Source: Mesorhizobium sp. | GTDB lineage: Bacteria; Pseudomonadota; Alphaproteobacteria; Rhizobiales; Rhizobiaceae | Length of the DNA stretch: 64,000 bases | Reading direction: 5' to 3' | Assembly (NCBI GenBank): GCA_019635735.1 | Contig: JAHBYX010000002.1 | Coordinates: forward strand, 675,331-739,330 | Part shown: positions 46,704 to 56,055 of the stretch, piece after piece | Layout of the letters: each line of letters starts with the position of its first letter | Position numbering within the stretch: the first letter of the stretch is position 1 | Translations under genes and position numbers: made by a program | The notes under the pieces: generated by a model | The model's database searches: none | What the model saw: only the letters and a program-made list of their open reading frames with translations | What the model was told of the DNA's origin: nothing

Positions 46704-47384
46704 ATGCGCAAAGCCTATTATCAAGCCACAGCCGCCGAGTTCATTCAGGCCGATACGTCCTTCATTCTCGGGGAGTTGACGCGCGCGCATGGATTTGCGC
46801 TGGAACATCAGCAGCGGCAAGCATGGCTTGATCAAATCGCCTTGGTCAAAGAGGCGATCGGCGATCATGCCGCGGCGCATATTCTTTTTGAATTTTCCAT
46901 TCCGAGAATGGGCAAGCGCGCCGATGTCGTCATCGCGTTGCCGAACGCGATTCTCGTCGTCGAATTCAAAGTCGGGGCGACGGCCTACGATGCTTACGCC
47001 ATTCAGCAGGTGCACGACTACGCCCTTGATCTAAAGAATTTTCATCTCGGCAGTCATGACGCCCCCATCGTGCCCGTGCTTTATGCAACTAATGCGCCGC
47101 CGCTCGCGCGCTTTGGCCTGCACTGGCGCGCCGACCGTGTCGCCGAGCCAATTAAGATCGGCGAAGGCGAGTTCGCGGACCTGCTTGCGCAGATCGCCTC
47201 AGCGAATACGGGCGCCAATGTCGATTATGCCTTTTGGCTGAGTGCCGGCTACAAGCCGACACCGACGATCGTCGATCCACCGATGCGCTGCGTGAGGATC
47301 GATAGGGACGAGATAGCTCGCTGCATCATAAGCCGCATCGCCAACAACCATGCGGAGTTCAGGACGCGCGGCGAATTCGAGTAG
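46704..47384 (+). CDS. PD-(D/E)XK nuclease-like N-terminal part of a DUF2075 protein, truncated
   Basis: 226 aa. YYQATAAEFIQADTSFILGE, ILFEFSIPRMGKRADVVIAL and ILVVEFKVGATAYDAYAIQQ, then VHDYALDLKNFHLGSHDAPI match the N-terminal domain that precedes the DUF2075 ATPase/helicase domain in larger proteins. The Asp and Glu-x-Lys (EFK) positions of a PD-(D/E)XK core are kept. After KPTPTIVD the similarity stops and the frame ends about 30 residues later, so the P-loop half is missing. ATG 46704 chosen; TTG 46668 is in frame. Confidence 0.6.
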   Translation: MRKAYYQATAAEFIQADTSFILGELTRAHGFALEHQQRQAWLDQIALVKEAIGDHAAAHILFEFSIPRMGKRADVVIALPNAILVVEFKVGATAYDAYAIQQVHDYALDLKNFHLGSHDAPIVPVLYATNAPPLARFGLHWRADRVAEPIKIGEGEFADLLAQIASANTGANVDYAFWLSAGYKPTPTIVDPPMRCVRIDRDEIARCIISRIANNHAEFRTRGEFE

Positions 47385-47816
47385 CGCTTCCGCAGCGATA
47401 TGTCGCCTGCGGAGATCATGTTGCGCATCAGGCCTGCGAACCGCGCTGAACATCGTCGGTGAAGGACTCTCCCGCTGCCTGGCGATCCGTCGTCGCGCGC
47501 GCGTAGATAGGTGCACTGTCCCCACCATCTTCCGTCCGCCTCTTGATCTCCATCAGTGGAGTTTCCAGCTGGCGGGGCGGACTCCAGAACGGTCTGCTGT
47601 TGGGCGCGGAACGCGGATAGCGGACATTCGAGCGTCGATCACATTGCCTGCAAGAAATTTCACTTAGCGAATTTTCGTGCAGCATAGTTGACACACTAAC
47701 GTCAACACTGTCATATCCACTGCGTCGCGATAAAATTCGCGATATGAAATTTCTTGCGATCGCCTTTCAATGCTGTCAGCATCAAGTGCGAGGCAAGAGA
47801 CCAAGCGGAGGAGACA
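47385..47816. other. gene-free stretch between the island and the polyol operon
   Basis: 432 bp. The first half holds short overlapping frames on both strands without recognisable similarity; the second half holds the promoter and dyads of the sugar importer operon. No tRNA fragment or insertion sequence end was identified. Confidence 0.4.
47650..47757. promoter_or_regulatory. promoter and nested dyads of the polyol operon
   Basis: Arms starting GCAAGAAATTTCA (47650-47662) and ending TGAAATTTCTTGC (47745-47757) are perfect 13-bp inverted copies; the match resumes inward with GCGAATTTT in both arms. Between them lies TTGACA (47688-47693), 17 bp, TCATAT (47711-47716) as a sigma-70 promoter, and GTTGAC (47687-47692) with GTCAAC (47701-47706) as an inner dyad. 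Two sites for the SorC-family regulator of the operon are a plausible reading. Confidence 0.6.
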
Positions 47817-48836
47817 ATGAAGCGTTTTAGACTGGCCGGGCCCTTGGCCGCGGCGACAATGACACTTGCCCTCGTCTCGACGGGGAGCGCACTCGCCCAG
47901 AGCAAATTCCAGTGCGAACCGGGCGAGACCTACATCATGAACGTCATGGTCTCGGCCCACCCCTATTGGGTGCCCGTCTACCAAGGCTTCAAGCAGGCGG
48001 CTGAGGCGATGGGCTGCGAGACGGTCTTCTCGGGCACGCCCGACTATGACATCACCAAGCAGATCGCTTCGTTCGAGCAGGACCTGGTCAGGAGCCCGGC
48101 CGGTATTCTGCTCCACCCGATGCAGTCGGATCCTTTCATCGAGCCGATCAACCGCGCCATCGACGGCGGCGTCGACGTCGTGACCTTCGCCGCCGACTCG
48201 CCGAAATCCAAGCGCACCGCCTACATCACGTCGGACAATCTCGCCGAAGCCAAGTTCGCGGCCGAGGAGATCGTCAAGCAGGTCGGCGACAGCGCGGAGT
48301 ATGCGGTTCTCGAAAACCCGGGCCAGAGCAACCACGACCTGCGCGTGACGGCGCTCATCGCCTACATGGAGAAGAACTACCCCAACATGAAGTTGGTCGG
48401 CCGCCAGGCGTCCAACCAGGACGCCAATGCCGCCAACCGGGCGACCGCCTCGATCCTGCAGGCCAATCCGAACCTGAAGGCGATGTGGATTCCGGAGGCC
48501 GGCTCGGCCGAGGGCGCCGTTGCGGCGGTGCTCGAGGCCAAGGCCAAGGTGCTGATCCTTCACGCCGACGTCACTCCGGCGACGCTGGAGCACATCAAGG
48601 CGGGCAACATCCACATGTCGCTCAACCCGAACCAGGGCGTCCAGGGCTTCATGGGCTTTATCGCCACCTTCCTGGCGGCGCATCCGGACATGTTCGACCC
48701 GTTCAACGACTACAAGGTGTCGGGCTACAACCCGATGCAAATCCCCTTCATCGACAATGGGTTCGCGGTGATCACCAAGGAAAACGCCGACTCGTTCGAC
48801 CTGAACAAGTACATGGCCGGACGCGATCCGAGCTAA
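47817..48836 (+). CDS. sugar/polyol ABC transporter substrate-binding protein (RbsB family)
   Basis: 339 aa periplasmic binding protein. Signal peptide to about residue 24 (STGSALAQ), then [20 protein letters not shown] and [20 protein letters not shown] of the peripla_BP_4 (ribose/LsrB-like) fold. GGAGGAG precedes ATG 47817. First gene of the operon under the 47.7-kb promoter. Ligand probably a polyol or sugar; LsrB-type AI-2 binding is not excluded. Confidence 0.92.
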   Translation: MKRFRLAGPLAAATMTLALVSTGSALAQSKFQCEPGETYIMNVMVSAHPYWVPVYQGFKQAAEAMGCETVFSGTPDYDITKQIASFEQDLVRSPAGILLHPMQSDPFIEPINRAIDGGVDVVTFAADSPKSKRTAYITSDNLAEAKFAAEEIVKQVGDSAEYAVLENPGQSNHDLRVTALIAYMEKNYPNMKLVGRQASNQDANAANRATASILQANPNLKAMWIPEAGSAEGAVAAVLEAKAKVLILHADVTPATLEHIKAGNIHMSLNPNQGVQGFMGFIATFLAAHPDMFDPFNDYKVSGYNPMQIPFIDNGFAVITKENADSFDLNKYMAGRDPS

Positions 48837-48909
48837 TCGGTCCGAGGCCAGCAACGATGCCCGCGCCACGCGACGCGGCGCGGGCACCGATACGCATGTT
48901 CACAATGGA

Positions 48910-50448
48910 ATGAAGCCAATGACGGCCGGCACAGACGATCTGATCCTAGAGATCACCAACCTGTCGAAATCCTTCGGGCCGATCCGTGCGCTGCGCGGCG
49001 TAGGCTTCCAGTTGCGCAAGGGAGAGATCCATGCGCTTGCAGGCGAGAACGGTGCCGGCAAGTCGACGTTGATGAATATCATCGACGGAATCCTCCGCGC
49101 CGATTGCGGCGAGATCCGTCTCGACGGCCAGCCGGTCACCATAACCTCGCCGGCCATGGCGCAGACGCTCGGCATCGGCTTCGTGCACCAGGAAATCGCG
49201 CTCTGCCCCGACATCACCGTGGCCGAGAACATCTTCATGGCGGCGACCAATTCGAGCCGCGCGATGCTGATGGATTTCCGCGACCTGGAACGGCGGGCCG
49301 CCGAGATCCTGCGCCGTCTCGGCGACATTGATCCCACGGCACCGGTGCGCTCGCTCTCGATCTCACAGCAGCAGTTGGTCGAGATCGCCAAGGCGCTGAC
49401 GCTGGATTGCCGCGTGCTGATCCTCGACGAGCCGACCGCCGCGCTGACGGAGCGCGAAGCCCAGATCCTTTTCGGAATCATGCATACGCTCGCCGGACAG
49501 GGCATTTCGATCATCTATATCTCCCACCGCATGGTCGAGATTTTCGACAATTGCGACCGCGTCACGGTGCTGCGCGACGGCCAGTATATCGCGACCATGA
49601 ATGTCGCCGAGACGACACCAGGCGAGGTGGTCAGCGCCATGGTCGGTCGCGTGATCGACAGTCTCTACCCGCCGAAGTTGGGCAAGGACGAACGCTCTCA
49701 CGAGATCATCCTCGACGTGCGCGGCCTGACCGAGCGAAAGCGGTTTCGCGACGTCTCGTTCCAGCTCCGCAAGGGCGAAATTCTCGGCCTGGCCGGTCTG
49801 ATCGGCGCAGGGCGGACGGAAATCGTCAAGGGCATCTGCAGATTGGAGGGCGAGGTGAGCGGCGAGGTGTCGCTGCACGGGCGCGTGCTGCACCTGGTGC
49901 ACTATGCCGACAGCATTGCCGAGGGCATCGTCTACCTGTCCGAGGATCGCAAGGGCGACGGCCTGTTCCTCGACATGTCGATCGCCGCGAATGTCTCGGC
50001 ACTGAGCGTCGAGCAGGTCTCGACCCGTACGGGTATCATCGACGATCGCCGGGAGAACGAGCAGGCCGAGCGGCTCGGCGCCCGGCTGAACCTGCGCTAC
50101 GGCCATGTCGGGCAACCGGTGTCAGCGCTGTCGGGTGGCAATCAGCAGAAGGTCGCCATTGCGAAAATGCTCTCGGTCAATCCCAAGGTGATCTTCCTCG
50201 ACGAGCCGACGCGCGGCGTCGATGTCGGCGCCAAGGCCGAGATCCACCGCATCCTGCGCGACCTCGCCCGGAGCGGCGTCGGCATCGTGGTGATTTCCTC
50301 GGAGCTTCCCGAACTGATCGGCGTCTGCGACCGCGTCCTCGTGGTGCGCGAGGGGCGCATTGCCGGCGAGGTGACAGGCAACGAAATGACGGAGAACAGG
50401 ATCATGCATCTCGCATCGTTGGGCGAACAACGGCCGGTGGCGGCATGA
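48910..50448 (+). CDS. sugar ABC transporter ATP-binding protein (RbsA type, two domains)
   Basis: 512 aa with two ATPase halves. First half: Walker [26 protein letters not shown]. Second half: degenerate Walker [14 protein letters not shown], signature [15 protein letters not shown] and [14 protein letters not shown]. Standard for RbsA/XylG. ATG 48910; ATG 48919 is an alternative. Overlaps the permease by 4 bp. Confidence 0.95.
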   Translation: MKPMTAGTDDLILEITNLSKSFGPIRALRGVGFQLRKGEIHALAGENGAGKSTLMNIIDGILRADCGEIRLDGQPVTITSPAMAQTLGIGFVHQEIALCPDITVAENIFMAATNSSRAMLMDFRDLERRAAEILRRLGDIDPTAPVRSLSISQQQLVEIAKALTLDCRVLILDEPTAALTEREAQILFGIMHTLAGQGISIIYISHRMVEIFDNCDRVTVLRDGQYIATMNVAETTPGEVVSAMVGRVIDSLYPPKLGKDERSHEIILDVRGLTERKRFRDVSFQLRKGEILGLAGLIGAGRTEIVKGICRLEGEVSGEVSLHGRVLHLVHYADSIAEGIVYLSEDRKGDGLFLDMSIAANVSALSVEQVSTRTGIIDDRRENEQAERLGARLNLRYGHVGQPVSALSGGNQQKVAIAKMLSVNPKVIFLDEPTRGVDVGAKAEIHRILRDLARSGVGIVVISSELPELIGVCDRVLVVREGRIAGEVTGNEMTENRIMHLASLGEQRPVAA

Positions 50449-51467
50449 GCGCGGAGGGAACCATCTTGGCCGCAACGACTCCTTCCGGAAAGGGCCGCAA
50501 CGCTTCGGGCAGTGTCACGGACACGCTGCGGCGCCTGCTGCGGATGCGCGAGACGGGACTCGTCCTGATCATCCTCGTCCTGTTCATCGCGATGTCGTTC
50601 GCCTCCCCCTATTTCCTGACCTGGAACAACATGCGCGCGATGGCCATGGCCTTCGCGGTGGAAGGTGTTGTGGTCGTTGGCATGACGATCCTGCTCATCT
50701 CGGGCGGTATCGACCTTTCGGTCGGTTCCGTCACCGCGCTTGCGATGGTGATCGCAGGGCTGTTGTTCCTGAACGGTGTCGATCCCTGGCTGGCGTCGGG
50801 CATGGCGATTGCCGCCTGCACGGCCATAGGAGCGGCGATGGGCTTCTTCGTCACCCGTGTCGGCCTGCACCATTTCATCGTGTCGCTGGCGGTGATGGTG
50901 ATAGCGCGCGGCCTTTGTCTGCTCGGCACCGGGGGCAGGCCGCTCGGCCTCTACACGCTGCCACCGGAATTCAAGTTCATCGGCCAGGGATCGATCGGCG
51001 TCATCCCCGTGGTCATTGTCATCTTCGTCGTCGTGGTCGTCGCCTTCGACTTCCTCTTGCGACGCACGACGATGTTCCGGAAAGTGTTCTACACCGGCAG
51101 CAACGAGAAGGCCGCCGCCTATTCGGGCATCCGCACCAAGAAGGTCGTGTTCCTGACCACCACGCTCTGCTCGGCGCTCTGCGGCGTGGCCGGCATCATC
51201 TACATGGCCCGCTTCGGCTCGGCCCAGCCGACCTTCGGGATCGGCATGGAGCTGAACGTTATCGCGGCGGCCGTCATCGGCGGGGCGAGCCTGTCCGGTG
51301 GCTCCGGCACGATCTTCGGCGCCATTCTCGGCACGATCCTGCTCTCCGTGGTGTCGAGTTCCCTCGCGCTTCTCGACGTCTCGGTCTACTGGCAGGATAT
51401 CATTCGCGGCTCGATCCTGCTGACGGCAGTGACGATCGACCATTACCTCAACAAGCGGCGTGGCTGA
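50445..51467 (+). CDS. sugar ABC transporter permease (RbsC type)
   Basis: 340 aa with eight to ten helices. [20 protein letters not shown] and [20 protein letters not shown] are the two signature segments of the ribose permease family. Only one permease is present, so it acts as a homodimer (the lsr system has two, LsrC and LsrD). Overlaps both neighbours. Confidence 0.94.
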   Translation: MSAEGTILAATTPSGKGRNASGSVTDTLRRLLRMRETGLVLIILVLFIAMSFASPYFLTWNNMRAMAMAFAVEGVVVVGMTILLISGGIDLSVGSVTALAMVIAGLLFLNGVDPWLASGMAIAACTAIGAAMGFFVTRVGLHHFIVSLAVMVIARGLCLLGTGGRPLGLYTLPPEFKFIGQGSIGVIPVVIVIFVVVVVAFDFLLRRTTMFRKVFYTGSNEKAAAYSGIRTKKVVFLTTTLCSALCGVAGIIYMARFGSAQPTFGIGMELNVIAAAVIGGASLSGGSGTIFGAILGTILLSVVSSSLALLDVSVYWQDIIRGSILLTAVTIDHYLNKRRG

Positions 51468-52449
51468 GATGGCTGAAAACCGGGAAGACTTCGAGGCGAT
51501 CCGGCAGATCTACACCGTGCTGGTGCTGCATTTCGTCGATGACATGAAACAGTCCGACATCGCGCTGGCGCTGAACCTGTCGCCCTCGAAGGTGAACCGT
51601 CTCATCGCCCAGGGCCGCAAGCTTGGCATGGTGAAGATCGCCATCGAGAGCCCGTTCCAACCGCTGGTCGACCTGGAGACCCGCCTGACCAAAGCCGGCG
51701 GCCTGTCGGCAAGCGTCGTGGCGCCGACGGTCCCCGGCAGCCCCGACACAACGCTGCAGCAGGTCGGGCGCGCTGCCGCCAACATGTTGCTTGAAACGCT
51801 GCGCGACGGCGACGTCATCGCGATCACCGGCGGCAAGGCGGTCAGCGCGGTGGTCGAGAACCTGTCGCCCGACCGCGCCTTCGACGTGACTGTGGTGCCG
51901 CTGACCGGGGGCGTGCAGGGCAAGTTCTACACCGATGTCAATCATCTGGCCTCCCGCCTCGCCGAGCGGCTCGGGGGCCGCACGCTGCTGATGCATGCGC
52001 CGCTCTTTGCCGAAAGCCGCGAGCAGCGCGACATGCTGATGGACATGGCATCGGTCAGGGAAGTCTTCGATCTTGCCCGCAAGGCAACCGTGGCGCTGGT
52101 CGGCATCGGCTCCATTGTGACGCCCGGATCGAGCTATTACGACCTCAACCCGCTGACCAACACCAGCCGCGAACTGCTGATCGAAAGCGGCGTGCGCGGC
52201 GAGTTCCTGGCGCACCTGATCCGCGAGGACGGCTCGGTCGCCGACCATCCGCTGAACTCGTGCCTGGTCGCGCTCGAACCCTCGGACCTTTCCCGGTGCC
52301 CCCGTACCATCGGCGTAGCGGCCGGACCGGAGAAGGTTCTGCCGATCCGCGCCGCCCTCAACGGGCGCTTTCTCGACGCGCTCGTTCTCGACGAGGAGAC
52401 GGCAGGTGCCGTGCTCGAAGCCATGGAGCCTTTGCAGAATGTCGCATGA
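51460..52449 (+). CDS. SorC/DeoR-family sugar-binding transcriptional regulator
   Basis: 329 aa. N-terminal helix-turn-helix (KQSDIALALNLSPSKVNRLI, residues about 28-47) and C-terminal SorC effector domain (GDVIAITGGKAVSAVVENLS, VGIGSIVTPGSSYY) that binds sugar phosphates. Relatives include EryD and LsrR, which repress their own operons until the phosphorylated substrate appears. GTG 51460 or ATG 51469 may start it. It lies inside the operon it probably controls. Confidence 0.92.
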   Translation: MAEMAENREDFEAIRQIYTVLVLHFVDDMKQSDIALALNLSPSKVNRLIAQGRKLGMVKIAIESPFQPLVDLETRLTKAGGLSASVVAPTVPGSPDTTLQQVGRAAANMLLETLRDGDVIAITGGKAVSAVVENLSPDRAFDVTVVPLTGGVQGKFYTDVNHLASRLAERLGGRTLLMHAPLFAESREQRDMLMDMASVREVFDLARKATVALVGIGSIVTPGSSYYDLNPLTNTSRELLIESGVRGEFLAHLIREDGSVADHPLNSCLVALEPSDLSRCPRTIGVAAGPEKVLPIRAALNGRFLDALVLDEETAGAVLEAMEPLQNVA

Positions 52450-53434
52450 AATGCTTGTCCGCGAAATCGGCTCGTCGGGCGTCAGGGCCTCAGCCATCGG
52501 GCTCGGCACATGGGCCATCGGCGGCTGGATGTGGGGCGGCACCGACGAAGGCAAGTCGATCGCCGCGATCCATGCCTCGCTCGACGAGGGCATCAGCCTC
52601 GTCGACACTGCACCCGCCTATGGCATGGGCCTGGCCGAGGAGATCGTGGGCAAGGCGATCCGCGGACGGCGCGACAAGGTCGTTCTCGCAACCAAGTGCG
52701 GCCTCGTCTGGCATACGCGCCAGGGCAACTACTTCTTCGACTACGACGGCAAACCGGTCCATCGCCACCTGGGGCGAGACTCGATCGCCTATGAATTGGA
52801 ACAGAGCCTCAAGCGGCTCGGCACCGATCACATCGACCACTACATCACCCATTGGCAGGACCCGACCACGCCGATCGCCGAGACGATGGCGACGCTGGAA
52901 GACCTGAAGCAGCAAGGCAAGATCCGCTCGATCGGGGCGAGCAACCTTTCGGTGGACGACCTCGAGGCCTACGTCGCGGCCGGGCCGCTCGATGCGATCC
53001 AGGAGGAATATTCGATGATCCGGCGCGGCATCGAGTCGACGCTGCTGCCTGCCTGCGCCGCTCACGGCGTGTCGACGCTGAGCTATTCGTCGCTGGCGCT
53101 GGGCCTGCTGTCCGGCGGCATCGGCCCTGACCGGGTGTTCGAGGGCGACGACCAACGCAAGGACAATCCGCGCTTCTCGATCGCCAACCGGGAGAAGGTG
53201 GCGCGGCTGATGCACGAAATCCGACCGATCGCCGAGGCCCACTGGGCGACACCGGGCCAGATCGTCATCGCATGGACCTTGCAGCAGCCCGGCATCACGT
53301 TTTCGCTCTGCGGCGCGCGCAATCCGGACCAGGCACGGGAAAACGCCAAGGCAGGGCGTATCCGTCTGTCATCCACCGATATTCACACGATCAGCGAGGC
53401 CGCCACGCGCCATCTGACAGACCTCGACGCCTGA
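52439..53434 (+). CDS. aldo/keto reductase
   Basis: 331 aa TIM-barrel NADPH-dependent oxidoreductase. Catalytic set: Asp and Tyr in SLVDTAPAYGMGLAEEIVGK, Lys in VVLATKCGLVW, His in DHIDHYITHWQDP; cofactor end GARNPDQARENAKAG. It may reduce an aldose or oxidise a polyol in this pathway. ATG 52439 overlaps the regulator gene by 11 bp. Confidence 0.93.
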   Translation: MSHEMLVREIGSSGVRASAIGLGTWAIGGWMWGGTDEGKSIAAIHASLDEGISLVDTAPAYGMGLAEEIVGKAIRGRRDKVVLATKCGLVWHTRQGNYFFDYDGKPVHRHLGRDSIAYELEQSLKRLGTDHIDHYITHWQDPTTPIAETMATLEDLKQQGKIRSIGASNLSVDDLEAYVAAGPLDAIQEEYSMIRRGIESTLLPACAAHGVSTLSYSSLALGLLSGGIGPDRVFEGDDQRKDNPRFSIANREKVARLMHEIRPIAEAHWATPGQIVIAWTLQQPGITFSLCGARNPDQARENAKAGRIRLSSTDIHTISEAATRHLTDLDA

Positions 53435-53491
53435 CCGCCCACCGAAACGCCCAAGGACCAGCGCCGTACCCGTGACGGCGAACGACACGCC

Positions 53492-55222
53492 ATGCCTGAA
53501 CAGAGAGACCGGAACCTCGACCTGATCCGCCAGGATGGCGCCTTCGACGTCATCGTCGTCGGCGGCGGCATCAACGGCATCGGCGTCTACCGCGAACTGG
53601 CGCTGCAGGGTCTGAGGGTGCTGCTGGTCGAGCGCAACGATTTCTGTTCAGGGTGCAGTGCGGCGCCATCGCGGATGATCCATGGCGGCCTGCGTTATCT
53701 TGAGAACGGCGAGTTCGATCTCGTCTGGGAATCGCTGCGCGAGCGCGACGCGCTGTTGCTCAACGCGCCGCACATGGTGCGCGCGCTGCCGACGACGATC
53801 CCGATCAACTCGCTCTTCTCCGGCTTGCTCAACGGGGCGGCGGGGTTCTTCGGGATGACCAGCCGCCCGGCGAGCCGAGGCGCGCTGCCGATCAAGATCG
53901 GGCTGATGCTCTATGACTGGACCACTCGTCACCGTCGCCTGCTGCCGAAGCACCGCTTCCGCGGCGCGCGCGAGACGCTGAAGCACTGGCCGGCGCTGTC
54001 ACCGCGGCTGCGCTTCTCCGCGACCTATTATGACGCCTGGATCAGCTATCCGGAACGGCTCGGTCTGGAACTGGTGCTCGACACCATCCGCCTGGCGCCT
54101 GCCTGCGTCGCGCTGAACCATGCCGGGATTTCTCAATCCGGCGACGGCCTCCGGGTGACCGACGGTCCGTCTGGCGAGGTCATTCAGGTCATCGCCCGCG
54201 CCGTCGTAAACGCGACCGGCGCTTGGCTGGACGAGTCGCTCGCCAGTCTGTCGGATCGCGGGGAGGGCGCTGAACGCTTCATCTCCGGCACGAAGGGCTC
54301 GCACCTGATTCTCGACTGCGCGCCGCTCTACGAGGCGCTGGGCGGCCACATGATCTTCTTCGAGCGGGAGGACGGGCGCGTCTGCATCATCTTTCCCTAT
54401 CTCGGCAAGGTGCTGGCCGGATCGACGGACATTCGCGTTGAGAAGGCAGACCGAGTCCGATGCGAACCCGAGGAGAAGGACTACATCCTTGGCGCGGTGC
54501 GGGAGGTGTTCCCGACCGTCCCGCTATCGTCCGACAATGTCGTCTACAGCTACAGCGGCATTCGGCCGCTCGCGAAGAGCGACCATGAATTCACCGGCCG
54601 GATCTCGCGTGGCCATTTCATCCACCGCATTGACGGCGCGGTGCCGCAATTCTGCATGGTTGGCGGCAAGTGGACGACATTTCGCGCCTTCGCCGAACAG
54701 GCTGCCGATGTCGTGCTGGACGAACTCGGCCGCGCCCGCGTACGCGACACGATCGGTCTGGCCATCGGAGGTGGCGCCGGGTTTCCGACGGATCCTTCGG
54801 AACTCGAACGATCTCTCGTGGCGCGTCATGGCATCAGCGTCAAACGCGCCGCCTGGCTGGTCGACGCCTATGGCACACGCGCGGAAAAGCTGCTGGAGTT
54901 CTGTCTCAATCGACCCGACGACGTGCCGCTCCAAGCCGACTGCTGGGTGACATCGGCGGAAATCGCGTATCTTGCGCGAAATGAGCTTGTCGTCGGGCTG
55001 GAGGACATGCTGCTGCGCCGCACGCCGCTGGCGATCCGCGGCGAGGTGTCGACGGCCCTGATCTCTAGTGTCGCCACGGCGATGGCGAAGGAGCTTGGGT
55101 GGAACGCCGAGCGACAGGCGCAAGAGGTGGAGACGGTTATCGGCAATCTGGCGACATACCATGGCGTCTCGCTGGAGATGCTCGAACAACGAACGCACGA
55201 CAGGAGCACGACATGCGTATGA
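53492..55222 (+). CDS. FAD-dependent glycerol-3-phosphate dehydrogenase family protein (GlpD/EryB-like)
   Basis: 576 aa. FAD motif FDVIVVGGGINGIGVYRELA at residues about 18-37, then SRMIHGGLRYLENGEFDLV of the GlpD family, and a C-terminal alpha-helical DAO_C domain. GlpD oxidises glycerol-3-phosphate to DHAP with quinone as acceptor; in erythritol loci the EryB homologue oxidises erythritol phosphate. Next to a polyol kinase and aldolase, a polyol phosphate other than G3P is the likely substrate. Confidence 0.93.
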   Translation: MPEQRDRNLDLIRQDGAFDVIVVGGGINGIGVYRELALQGLRVLLVERNDFCSGCSAAPSRMIHGGLRYLENGEFDLVWESLRERDALLLNAPHMVRALPTTIPINSLFSGLLNGAAGFFGMTSRPASRGALPIKIGLMLYDWTTRHRRLLPKHRFRGARETLKHWPALSPRLRFSATYYDAWISYPERLGLELVLDTIRLAPACVALNHAGISQSGDGLRVTDGPSGEVIQVIARAVVNATGAWLDESLASLSDRGEGAERFISGTKGSHLILDCAPLYEALGGHMIFFEREDGRVCIIFPYLGKVLAGSTDIRVEKADRVRCEPEEKDYILGAVREVFPTVPLSSDNVVYSYSGIRPLAKSDHEFTGRISRGHFIHRIDGAVPQFCMVGGKWTTFRAFAEQAADVVLDELGRARVRDTIGLAIGGGAGFPTDPSELERSLVARHGISVKRAAWLVDAYGTRAEKLLEFCLNRPDDVPLQADCWVTSAEIAYLARNELVVGLEDMLLRRTPLAIRGEVSTALISSVATAMAKELGWNAERQAQEVETVIGNLATYHGVSLEMLEQRTHDRSTTCV

Positions 55223-56055
55223 GTACAAAGGCCCGCATGAACCGGCTGTTCACGAATGGAGGCTGCCTCGACGTGGCGCTCGACCACGGAGTCTGCAACG
55301 AGCCCGGCTTCCTGGTCGGCCTTGAGGACATGGCGGGCGTGGTCGACACCTTGATCCGCGCGAAGCCCGACGCGATCCAGATGGCCTATGGCCAGGCCGA
55401 CCTGCTGCAGGCAAGGCCGGAGAAGGACAAGCCGGCGCTGGTCATGCGCATCGACATGGGCAACCCCTACAATGCGCAGCGCCACAAGGTGATGTGGTCG
55501 CTGCTGCAGAACCACGACGAGCCGATCATCGGTGCGCTGGAGATGGATGCGGCTTGCGTGGTGGTCAACCTGTTCATGCTGCCCGACGAGCCGGACCTGT
55601 TCCGCCAATGCGTGGAGAACATCAGCAAGGTCCGGGCGGCATGCCATCGCTATGGCATGCCGCTCATGATCGAACCGCTGGTCATGTTGCCCAACGAGGT
55701 GCGCGGCGGCTACCAGGTCGACGGCAATGCGGAGAAGATCGTCACACTCGTCCGCCTCGCGTCGGAAATGGGCGCCGACATCATCAAGGCCGACCCGACC
55801 GACGATCCGGAGGAGTTCCACCGCGTCGTCGAGGCGGCACGGGTGCCGGTGCTGGTGCGCGGCGGCGGCAAGGAAGACTTGAAGGCGGTGCTGGCGAAGT
55901 CGGCTACATTGATGCGGCAAGGCGCCAAGGGCATGGTCTACGGCCGCAACATCTATCAGCATTCCAACCCCAAGGCCGTGGTCAACGCGCTGATGGCCAT
56001 GATCCATCAGGACGTCGGCGGCGAAGAAGCCTGGGACATCTACAATCGTGGCTGA
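55213..56055 (+). CDS. DhnA/LsrF-type class I aldolase
   Basis: 280 aa TIM barrel. CLDVALDHGVCNEPGFLVGL near the N-terminus, Schiff-base Lys in MGADIIKADPTDDPEEF, phosphate loop VLVRGGGKEDLK and GAKGMVYGRNIYQH match the archaeal-type FBP aldolase/LsrF family. It probably cleaves a phosphorylated ketose from the pathway. AGGAG precedes ATG 55213; overlaps the dehydrogenase by 10 bp. Confidence 0.9.
   Translation: MRMSTKARMNRLFTNGGCLDVALDHGVCNEPGFLVGLEDMAGVVDTLIRAKPDAIQMAYGQADLLQARPEKDKPALVMRIDMGNPYNAQRHKVMWSLLQNHDEPIIGALEMDAACVVVNLFMLPDEPDLFRQCVENISKVRAACHRYGMPLMIEPLVMLPNEVRGGYQVDGNAEKIVTLVRLASEMGADIIKADPTDDPEEFHRVVEAARVPVLVRGGGKEDLKAVLAKSATLMRQGAKGMVYGRNIYQHSNPKAVVNALMAMIHQDVGGEEAWDIYNRG

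Larger units (their letters stand above)
44127..47649. mobile_element. recombinase-bearing island at tRNA-Arg (right edge uncertain)
   Basis: Left edge: the tRNA-Arg 3' end, crossed by the recombinase frame. Contents: serine recombinase, small partner protein, gap with a candidate structured RNA, truncated DUF2075-type protein. Base composition and codon use are lower in GC than the flanks in parts (45.9-46.3 kb). No second copy of the tRNA 3' end was found by eye up to 47.8 kb, so the right end is a guess and the element may be decayed. Confidence 0.5.

Noticed and set aside
46294..47384. retron-like RNA plus effector
   Set aside because: No reverse transcriptase gene is present in the island.
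47199..47694. minus-strand frames near the island's right side, including a piece reading MVVGDAAYDAASYL that faintly resembles a transposase
   Set aside because: Similarity is too weak, and the first part is antisense to the DUF2075 fragment.
46085..47816. second copy of the tRNA-Arg 3' end (attR)
   Set aside because: Looked for TTCGAATCTTGT and GTCGGGTGC on both strands by eye; none found, so the right boundary remains undefined.
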